This document shows, in pieces, positions 56,276 to 64,000 of a stretch of 64,000 nt of DNA. The stretch is taken from assembly GCA_944548615.1 (NCBI GenBank), contig OX155972.1, forward strand, positions 23,874,132-23,938,131, given 5' to 3'. The translations under genes were made by a program, and so were the position numbers. The notes beneath the pieces were generated by a model. It saw nothing but the letters and a program-made list of their open reading frames with translations. It was not told the DNA's origin and ran no database searches. The stretch's first letter is position 1. Each line of letters opens with the position of its first letter. The DNA is from Micropterix aruncella. Taxonomy: Eukaryota > Arthropoda > Insecta > Lepidoptera > Micropterigidae.

Positions 56276-57238
56276 GAATAAATTTTTAAAAAGGGGGAAA
56301 CGAAATACGCAAATTCGAAGAGGCAAACTCGCCAAAATTGTTTAGTTTCACAAATATAATGCCCCAATGAACAAGTCCAATGTTGCGATCTGATCGGGAA
56401 GAAGAGTTTTTTTTAGGTTTAATACAGTTGATATCTATATCGACTGTATTAAACCTAAAAGGTGACTATGTCGTAAAATAAAAGAACATTCAATAAAGTT
56501 AAAACTTCATCATACTCGTTATCACTTTTTGATGAACGACGTGGTATTTACATGTGTCAATTTTCCTTGATCGTCAATTTCTTCGTTAATCCGGTTGGCT
56601 CTAAGAACTCGCAAAACGATAAGCCCGCCGTTTGTACTAAGTTAAAATAGAATTTAAGTTCTCTTTATCAATGTAATTATTTTCTTTTTAGTGCAATAAA
56701 GGTATTTTTCATTTTTCGTTATAACTCGGAAAGCATGCATCAAAAAAGGTGTAAAACCTTTTATTCTAGAGTCAGCGATTATCAACCAATGGGTCAGAAC
56801 TCATCGACAATATATCGATGTCACTACCTCCTGGGGGTCGCCAAGTTAACTAAAAATAAAAATAGAAAATTTTACAAAATCTTTGTTTATATAATATCAT
56901 TGATTATACAGTGTAATTATGATGTTTGATGTATTATGATGTTACACAGTATAATCAATGATAATATGCAAACATTTTACAGCTTCTGAAGAGAAAAATA
57001 TTTATTATGGATTTTTCTATTGCTTTTACAAAACTTTGTGATTTATCTAATATGTGTGTTTATTTCATTTGCTAGGTACAGCATATTAAATAAACATATT
57101 AAATTATTACATGCATATTTGATTGGGCGTGTATGAAGAAATGAACAACTCATGACAAAAGAGTCTTTATTAATTTATTTTAAAAATTGCTACGTTTAAC
57201 CATCCTACAGGCGTAGTCCACAACTATCGATATTGCGC

Positions 57239-57370
57239 CATCTACCGACAATAAATCATACGCAATTAAATGCGTCTCTTTTCAGATAGAGGGCGCTGGA
57301 GTCGATTAAGAACGTGCTGCGGAGCAGTTGAACGAAAATCATCTAGTCATTTTGCTGTCCAAAATTGGGC
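57239..57370 (+). promoter_or_regulatory. U2 snRNA promoter, unit 3
   Basis: Matches the unit 2 promoter block apart from one T-to-C change (AATAAATCATA). Confidence 0.65.
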
Positions 57371-57557
57371 ATCGCTTCTCGGCCTTTTGGCTAAGATCAA
57401 AGTGTAGTATCTGTTCTTATCAGCTTAATATCTGATAGTTCCCGCATTGCGGGACCAGTATATTAAACTGATTTTTGGAAAATGGCGAGGTGTTAGGGGC
57501 TTGCTCCACCCTCGCCGCGGGTTGGCCCGGCATTGCAGTGCCGCCGGGATCGGCCCA
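57371..57557 (+). ncRNA. U2: U2 spliceosomal snRNA, copy 3
   Basis: Identical U2 sequence, 1800 bp downstream of copy 2. Confidence 0.97.
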
Positions 57558-57756
57558 ATTAATATCTAATTACGTAATACATGCGCGCATCTGATTATGT
57601 AATGCATGCGCGCGCATGGTCTGATAATATGAAACCCTATATATTTTTTAAAAAGAAATATTTAGTGCAATTATTATATTATTATAAAACTAGAGATAAA
57701 CTCAAGTTGTTGACAATGAATCATAACATAATCCTAACCGTTTTTTTTTGGCTTTT

Positions 57757-58076
57757 TTCATAACTATGGACGAAGCACGGCTTCACCATAACGATCCTGA
57801 TAGAAAACAACAGTCCGTGACATGGAAATGACTATCATCATCAAGTAAGAAATTCAAGGCCAGTCTATTCATAATTATGGACGAAGCATGGCTTCACCAT
57901 AGATCCTGAAAGAAAACAATAGACCATGACCTGGAAACGACCATCATCAACTCCTAAGAAATTTAAGGCCATTCCATCTGCCGGGAAGATCCCTGGCATT
58001 CTTTTCTGGGTCAGTCGATGGGCATGCTGATTGGATACCTTGATCATGGGCTACTATAATAGAGATTGTATAATCT
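57757..58076 (+). pseudogene. Mariner transposase relic in U2 spacer, unit 3
   Basis: As in units 1 and 2, with one extra T before it and a T-to-G change (CCGGGAAGATCC). Confidence 0.65.
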
Positions 58077-59039
58077 GAATAAATTTTTAAAAAGGGGGAA
58101 ACGAAATACGCAAATTCGAAGAGGCAAACTCGCCAAAATTGTTTAGTTTCACAAATATAATGCCCCAATGAACAAGTCCAATGTTGCGATCTGATCGGGA
58201 AGAAGAGTTTTTTTTAGGTTTAATACAGTTGATATCTATATCGACTGTATTAAACCTAAAAGGTGACTATGTCGTAAAATAAAAGAACATTCAATAAAGT
58301 TAAAACTTCATCATACTCGTTATCACTTTTTGATGAACGACGTGGTATTTACATGTGTCAATTTTCCTTGATCGTCAATTTCTTCGTTAATCCGGTTGGC
58401 TCTAAGAACTCGCAAAACGATAAGCCCGCCGTTTGTACTAAGTTAAAATAGAATTTAAGTTCTCTTTATCAATGTAATTATTTTCTTTTTAGTGCAATAA
58501 AGGTATTTTTCATTTTTCGTTATAACTCGGAAAGCATGCATCAAAAAAGGTGTAAAACCTTTTATTCTAGAGTCAGCGATTATCAACCAATGGGTCAGAA
58601 CTCATCGACAATATATCGATGTCACAACCTCCTGGGGGTCGCCAAGTTAACTAAAAATAAAAATAGAAAATTTTACAAAATCTTTGTTTATATAATATCA
58701 TTGATTATACAGTGTAATTATGATGTTTGATGTATTATGATGTTACACAGTATAATCAATGATAATATGCAAACATTTTACAGCTTCTGAAGAGAAAAAT
58801 ATTTATTATGGATTTTTCTATTGCTTTTACAAAACTTTGTGATTTATCTAATATGTGTGTTTATTTCATTTGCTAGGTACAGCATATTAAATAAACATAT
58901 TAAATTATTACATGCATATTTGATTGGGCGTGTATGAAGAAATGAACAACTCATGACAAAAGAGTCTTTATTAATTTATTTTAAAAATTGCTACGTTTAA
59001 CCATCCTACAGGCGTAGTCCACAACTATCGATATTGCGC

Positions 59040-59171
59040 CATCTACCGACAATAAATCATACGCAATTAAATGCGTCTCTTTTCAGATAGAGGGCGCTGG
59101 AGTCGATTAAGAACGTGCTGCGGAGCAGTTGAACGAAAATCATCTAGTCATTTTGCTGTCCAAAATTGGGC
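59040..59171 (+). promoter_or_regulatory. U2 snRNA promoter, unit 4
   Basis: Same as the unit 3 promoter block. Confidence 0.65.
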
Positions 59172-59358
59172 ATCGCTTCTCGGCCTTTTGGCTAAGATCA
59201 AAGTGTAGTATCTGTTCTTATCAGCTTAATATCTGATAGTTCCCGCATTGCGGGACCAGTATATTAAACTGATTTTTGGAAAATGGCGAGGTGTTAGGGG
59301 CTTGCTCCACCCTCGCCGCGGGTTGGCCCGGCATTGCAGTGCCGCCGGGATCGGCCCA
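59172..59358 (+). ncRNA. U2: U2 spliceosomal snRNA, copy 4 (right end of array)
   Basis: Identical U2 sequence. Homology to other units continues past the gene but with scattered substitutions and deletions. Confidence 0.97.
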
Positions 59359-59763
59359 ATTAATATCTAATTACGTAACCATGCGCGAATCTAATTATGT
59401 AATGCCTGCGCGTGCATGGTCTGATAGTATGAAACCCTATTTATTTTTTAAAAGAAATCTTTAGTGCAATTATATTATTATAAAACTAGAGATAAACTCA
59501 AGTTGTTGACAATAAATCATAACATAATCCTGACCGTTTTTTTGGGCTTTATTCAGAACTATGGACGAAGAAAACAACAGTCCATGACATGGAAATGACT
59601 ATCATCATGAAGTAAGAAATTCAAGGCCAGTCTATTCATAATTATGGGCGAAGCATGGCTTCACCATAGATCCTTAAAGAAAACAATAGACCATGACCTG
59701 GAAACGATCATCATCAACTCCTAAGAAACTTAAGGCCAGGACATCCGCCGATAAGATCCCTGG
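59359..59763 (+). pseudogene. Diverged, truncated spacer with partial mariner relic
   Basis: Similar to the first ~415 bp of the spacer but with many changes (for example TTACGTAACCATGCGCGAAT) and a ~25-bp deletion in the first mariner duplicate. Homology stops at AAGATCCCTGGCAT, the right boundary of the array. Confidence 0.8.
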
Positions 59764-60884
59764 CATCTGCCAGATAAAAATTGAAAATGAAAGAAATATT
59801 AAATTATTTATTTAAAAAGGGCATTTTTGTGAGAAAAAAACTTGTACATGAAGTAATCATTGACAATAATTCATTTTTGTGTGGAAATATTTGAAATATG
59901 GATAGTAGCATAGTGGTATATTGCCCACTATGCTTCTATCCAATGTCTACGCAAACTTTGAAGACTCTTCACACCTTCCTTTATTTGGTTTACGCTATGA
60001 ATGCATGCTATTTTTTGTTCACGCTATGAATTCATGCTAATGAATCGCATATGTATGTATAGACAAAAGACTAAGCTACACGCTGGTATGAGCCAAATAA
60101 CGAACTGAGTACGTGATTTTTAAACAAACTGTATGAAAGTCAATCACGTCCTCAGTACGTGATTCGCAAGTTAGAGAATATTTTGTATCACGTACTGAGT
60201 ATGTGATACGATGTTCAAGTGTTAAGGCATCTCTCAAACAAGGAAGAAAAACAGAAATAAAACACTCAATATTCCCATTTATTTTTATTTTATAAAGAAA
60301 TAAAATAATTCCACAATGATAAACACATTTTTCGTAATATATTATTCTTTTTATAAAAAGCGCAAACGAAGAGATGCTATTTACAAAATACAGAGTGGAA
60401 TGAGTTTTATTAAAACGAAAAAAAAACGCAGAACATTTAAAGGCGACTACTATTGTCATTATTTTATTTTAAGAACAAACTGATAAAATACAGACTAAAA
60501 TACAGTTCTATTATTTAATTACAATAATAAATAGTCCTAGAGAAGAAACTCTATTCTTTTGGACGAACGCTCATTCAGGCTTTTAAGTACAATATACAAG
60601 ATTTCAAAACTATTATTTTAGAGATAAACTAAAGCGTCGAGAAGGTACGAAATGAGGAACACAAAATGTTGACTTAAAATCTAGTATTATTATATCTTTT
60701 AAAATTCTTTAAAAAGCTGTTTTCTCTACGAAAAAGTTCAACGATTAACATTCAATGTTCGAAAGTTTATTGAGTCTCTTGGGGGGAAATTGACAGGATT
60801 TTTGAGTTTGTTTTCGAAAAAGTCAGTCGAACACTATAAAGATATGTTAGGCTCTGTCGATGAAATTAAATGTTTAGAAAGAGT
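59764..60884. other. Intergenic / 3' UTR of the WH2 gene
   Basis: Contains a 44-bp hairpin at 59899-59942 (GGATAGTAGCATAGTGG and near-inverse). Between 60105 and 60205 lie repeated CACGTACTGAGTA-type motifs. On the - strand AATAAA-type signals occur around 60464-60469. The part 60465-60884 is plausibly 3' UTR. The 127-aa - frame 60076-60459 is not supported. Confidence 0.4.
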
Positions 60885-61726
60885 TCAGCGGATTTTGGGC
60901 GCTGAGCGATCGTTGCAGTGCTTGTTCCGGCGGAGCGTCGCGCCGCGTTTTATTTGTTCCATGAGCGAGCCGTGACACACTCTTGGATCAGGCTGCAATT
61001 TAAAAAAAATGTTAATTTAGTAATTATTATTACTATAGTAAACTTTTTGTCGCCACTTAAAAATTAAAATACAAAAAAGCGAGCTTATTGCCGGGTGTCA
61101 ATATCTTACAACTAACCTAATCAGTAGGTACAGTGGTACATTCGAGCGTTGTGAAATAAAGATTATTAAACAAATAAGTTTGCATAAAATACAAACTATT
61201 ATATTTAAAACTAAGAATGTCAGAGGAGAGGTCATTGGGAGAGGAAGGAGAGAGAAATGGAAGAACTCGTTACTTCTTGGAAAAATAGTACTTTTTGAGG
61301 GGAGTCTTGAATGATTGTAACGAAGGCGAGTTTCGTATATATTTGCTGGGAGATCATTCCAGAGTCTCGCACCATGGACACAGAAATGTGCGAGAGGTAG
61401 AAATATTAATGTTGGTCTTTATTACAGCTTTTAGCATTCAAATACTTCTATATTTACTCACTTAAATGTCATTTTTATTTTTTTTACTAAATTTTAATTT
61501 CTATAATTAAGTTTGATTATTACTGTATTTTTAACCAATTATGATGACTTACATATTTTTTATTTGTACATCATAACGTTTACCTGGGCCTGTGAGTTTA
61601 TTGTCTGTCGAATGTGATTTGCTCTGGTGACTCCGGATTGAGAGTCCTGCTGAAGCAGTCTGTTCTGATGCTGAATAGTCGCCGAGAGTTTATTCAGAAA
61701 ATCCGGCTGGATGGCTCCAGATAGCG
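60885..61726 (-). CDS. C-terminal exons of a WH2-domain actin regulator (MIM/MTSS-like), partial
   Basis: Two coding exons on the - strand. The penultimate exon is 61584-61726 (acceptor TTTCTTTGCAG, donor CAG|GTAAAC; 143 nt, 47 codons after a 2-nt split codon). The last exon is 60992-60885 (acceptor TTAAATTGCAG). They join in phase. The penultimate exon reads GAIQPDFLNKLSATIQHQNR and then a glutamine/serine-rich stretch. The last exon reads PDPRVCHGSLMEQIKRGATL, RRNKHCNDRSAPKIR and stop. SLMEQIKRGATLRR is a WH2 motif, an amphipathic helix plus LRR(N/T) that binds monomeric actin. A C-terminal WH2 ending NDRSAP recalls the MIM/MTSS1 family of membrane-bending I-BAR proteins; that assignment is tentative. 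Upstream exons lie to the right, probably beyond the window, with LINE insertions in the introns. The gene converges on the U2 array. Confidence 0.7.
61030..61420 (-). pseudogene. LINE ORF2 C-terminal fragment in the WH2 gene intron
   Basis: The - strand reads, with breaks, SPSKYIRNSPSLQSFKTPLK and KYYFSKK, the terminal block of insect LINE ORF2 proteins (LP..IR.S.SL..FK..LK..YF). Its 3' UTR includes AGCTCGCTTTTTTGTATTTT near 61070-61090. Lies between the last two coding exons. Confidence 0.55.
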
Positions 61727-61986
61727 CTGCAAAGAAAATTAGCTATGATGATTCATCGCAATAAAACAGCTTATGGAGAAATACAGCGACTGGGGGAGAC
61801 CGAGATTGGTGCAACCATTCATTATAAATAAAAAATAAAATACAAACGGAGCTACCATGGAATTCACCGACCAAAAATCGGGCCCATCATATATAATTAT
61901 TACACTTCTGGAAGGTGAAGGGTGGATTCCGGACTAACGACCGGCGGTGGTAGGTTTAGGACAGCTGTCTTGCCACATGTGAGCGT

Positions 61987-64000
61987 TCACCTTACCACCA
62001 ATTCACTCCCGCTTCGAAGCCACAGAATTTGAGATGCAGAGATCGCAGTTTTAGATAATTTTTCTAGAAAGGAGTTGATTATTTTCCTGGAGAGACCAAG
62101 ATCTTCAAAAAGGTGAAACAAATATTTAGCTGGCAGGCCTCGAGCGGCTACTTCCACCGCGTGAAGGTGAACAGTGAAGCCGTTCCGGGTGACGGCATTT
62201 GCGAGATCATGGTATTTATTTAATTTGTACTCGTGGTCTTTTGGGATATTCGATTCCCATGGAACAGTTAATTCTACGATAAGGACCATCTTCTGAGATA
62301 GAGAGTAGAGAGTTATATCTGGACGCAGGGCTGTGCATCCGAGACTTTCAGGGAATTTATACTGCTTAGAGACCGAATCGACCTCCATAATCCAATTTGA
62401 AGCTTTCTCGATTATTGAGAAAGGTTTTGCAGTGAGATGTTTTTTGCCTTTAGAGCCAACCCGCATAAACTGTATCAAATTGGGGGTTTGGAGGATACTG
62501 TGGAACCCTTGTTGGCACGAGCCACTGAGAGGCTAAGTACCTCGCGAATAACAGCAAGGACTTTGTCGTGGCGATAAGTGTACCGTCCTTGATTCAAGGC
62601 CACCTTGCAGCCAGCTAGATTATGTCTAGCTGTGCAAGGGGTGTTGCTACAAACGGGACATGAACTATCCGCGGCATAGCTCCAATGAGCGAGGTTACTG
62701 GGGTCTAGAAGTGTATGCTGAAAGGCATTTAAATAAAATTTCAGCATCTCTGGCGTCCAGTCATACAACATTACTTTCCAGTGCATTGGAGGAGGAATGC
62801 AAAAGTCTCAATCAATCAATCAATCAAAAGGGCATTGGCGTGGCATTGAAGGCCAATAGCGTGAGCCATACTATTGCTGTCGTAATCTCCCCGCAAGAGA
62901 GATTTCTTCAAGTCCACATCGCTCATGGTTGTACTGCCATACCCCAGACCAGTGCCATTCTGGCTGATTCCAGTAAGGAACTTTTTGTGGAAGTCGACAC
63001 GGGCTTGTAGATCATTTGACTCACTACGGCCACTTACTACGTGCTTCAATATTGCCGGATCCTTGGAATTGCTTAGAATCGAATTTTTGGTTATTCTGGA
63101 GTTGGCGTAGAGCAGAGAGGGCAGTTTTAGAGCTAGCCCAAAATTGTGTTTGGACCTGAAGAGAGTCGAGGGGTCAGCTGGTTTGGCTAAGGACAACCAG
63201 GATTTTAAACTAGCTGTCACCAGTGCATCCAGACGAGACAGTTGGGTTTTGGTGAAATCGTAAATAAGAAAGGGCCATGACAAATGTGAAGTTAGATAGT
63301 TGTCATAGATCCAAGCCTTACGAGGGCCAGAAATTAGCAATGCATCTATCTTTTCCAGGCAACTACTGAAATGTTCTATAACATGATCGCCAGAGAGGTC
63401 TTTTCCCTGGCAGGTGATTTTCCTGCCGAGAAATTTAAAGTGGTTATTTTGGTCTATAAGGGAGATAATAGAGCCCTTATAGACCAATTTTGGGTCATAG
63501 GACGTAAATTTTGTGTCGATGCGGGCGAGTCCAAGGCAAAAACATTTGGAGGGCTTCACTTTTATACAGCCTGACAAGTCGCAGAACAGCTCCACTTTCT
63601 GTAATAGCAGGGAAAGCTGCTTGGGGCTCCAGGTGATAAAAGTTAGGTCGTCGGCAAAAGCGAGGCACGACGATGTGTATTGGCCGTCTGTTTTAAAACG
63701 GTAACCCCACTTCTTGTCGAACTGGGTCAGGCTTTCCAGCAGTATATTGAAAACGATATTGAATATCGTCGGAGAGAGGCAACAGCCCTGAAACAGTCCA
63801 ATTGAATATGATATAGAGCGGGTAGTCCATTCTTGCGTTTTGACATGGAACGTCAGACAGTTGTAGTAGGAGGCTACAATGTCACGCACCACAGGTGGGA
63901 AGTTGTACCAGCGGAGCGCAAAGTGGAGGAGACTGCCGAACTGACCCAAAGGCATTCTCTAGGTCGAGCCAGCATACATTGATTTGGCGTTCGTGCTGTC
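61987..64000 (-). pseudogene. LINE with RT and restriction-like endonuclease (Hero/NeSL/Utopia-like), degenerate, runs off window
   Basis: Read from the right edge: RT motif A (WLDLENAFGSV, 63960-63990), a frameshift near 63940, then an open frame 63955-62816 with GLFQGCCLSPTIFNIVFN, the catalytic FADDLTF and KFLGRKI. After an (ATTG)n tract with stops comes a zinc-like motif CPVCSNTPCTARHNLAGC and QGRYTYRHDKVLAVI (62786-62475). A frameshift in a C run leads to the last frame, with the endonuclease core RPDITLYSLS...VLIVELTVPWE (PD..(D/E)XK-type) ending at 61987. RT followed by CCHC and a restriction-like nuclease is the order of R2/NeSL/Hero-type non-LTR elements, and VELTVPWE points to the Hero/NeSL/Utopia side. 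At least three frame breaks make this copy dead. It probably lies in an intron of the WH2 gene, in the same orientation as the gene. Confidence 0.8.

Larger units (their letters stand above)
53771..59763 (+). repeat. U2 snRNA tandem array, 1.8-kb unit
   Basis: Four gene starts at 53771, 55571, 57371 and 59172, that is, periods of 1800, 1800 and 1801 bp. Spacers are almost identical; differences seen include C/A at 55860 vs 57660, A/T at 55024 vs 56824, T/C at 55457 vs 57257 and one extra T near 57741. The unit after the fourth gene is visibly diverged and stops at about 59763 within the mariner relic. Confidence 0.95.

Noticed and set aside
53981..58730. Identical 60-73 aa ORFs in each U2 spacer
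   Set aside because: They recur because the whole 1.8-kb unit is duplicated. They overlap the mariner relic or AT-rich spacer, lack domains and are broken in unit 3 (57581-57763).
61987..64000. Calling the RLE-type LINE a U2-specific Utopia because of its position
   Set aside because: It is not inserted in U2 sequence and its junctions cannot be tested here; proximity alone is weak.

Overview
The window looks like insect nuclear DNA, most probably from a moth or butterfly. It is AT-rich and gene-poor, with intron-containing genes and very many nested transposable elements: Helitrons of the A|TC...CTAG|T type, RTE-like 3' ends, mariner relics, Penelope-like remnants and Jockey-clade LINEs. 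The lepidopteran assignment rests on remembered repeat styles, not on a search. Three kinds of host gene are supported: a CABIT-domain protein gene on the + strand (36.6-39.0 kb), a tandem array of U2 spliceosomal RNA genes (53.8-59.8 kb), and the 3' end of a gene ending in an actin-binding WH2 motif on the - strand (60.9-61.7 kb).

Region 0-36 kb contains no convincing host exon. It is a layered repeat landscape. One unclassified ~0.65 kb family (called A here) has about ten copies in the window, one with a 16-bp target-site duplication inside a LINE. A ~0.6 kb MITE with inverted ends (family B) has six copies, one carrying three younger insertions. There are also Penelope-like remnants with ~205-bp inverted arms, large foldback elements, two loci of a ~120-bp minisatellite, four fossil mariner/IS630-type transposases, and several LINE 3' fragments.

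Region 36-48.6 kb starts with the two coding exons of the CABIT gene (610 codons). A splice donor directly abuts the stop codon, so the transcript probably continues across a ~9 kb repeat-filled intron to a 3' UTR exon near 48.0-48.6 kb. That intron holds two family A copies, two LINE 3' fragments, an 85-bp minisatellite split by a Helitron, an RTE fragment and a second Helitron.

Region 48.6-59.8 kb is the most remarkable. Four U2 snRNA genes lie head-to-tail with a period of 1,800-1,801 bp. The first is split from its promoter by a complete 4.96 kb Jockey-type LINE with both ORFs open. The LINE sits between U2 nucleotides 5 and 6 and is bounded by a 13-bp target-site duplication, so its 5' UTR begins five bases downstream of a U2 transcription start. 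Its 3' UTR carries four consecutive perfect hairpins. Every U2 spacer also carries the same fossil mariner transposase fragment, so the spacer was invaded before the array was amplified or homogenised.

Region 59.8-64 kb holds the last two coding exons of the WH2 gene, converging on the array. Upstream of these, probably in an intron, lies a degenerate LINE encoding a reverse transcriptase followed by a restriction-like endonuclease, running off the right edge of the window.
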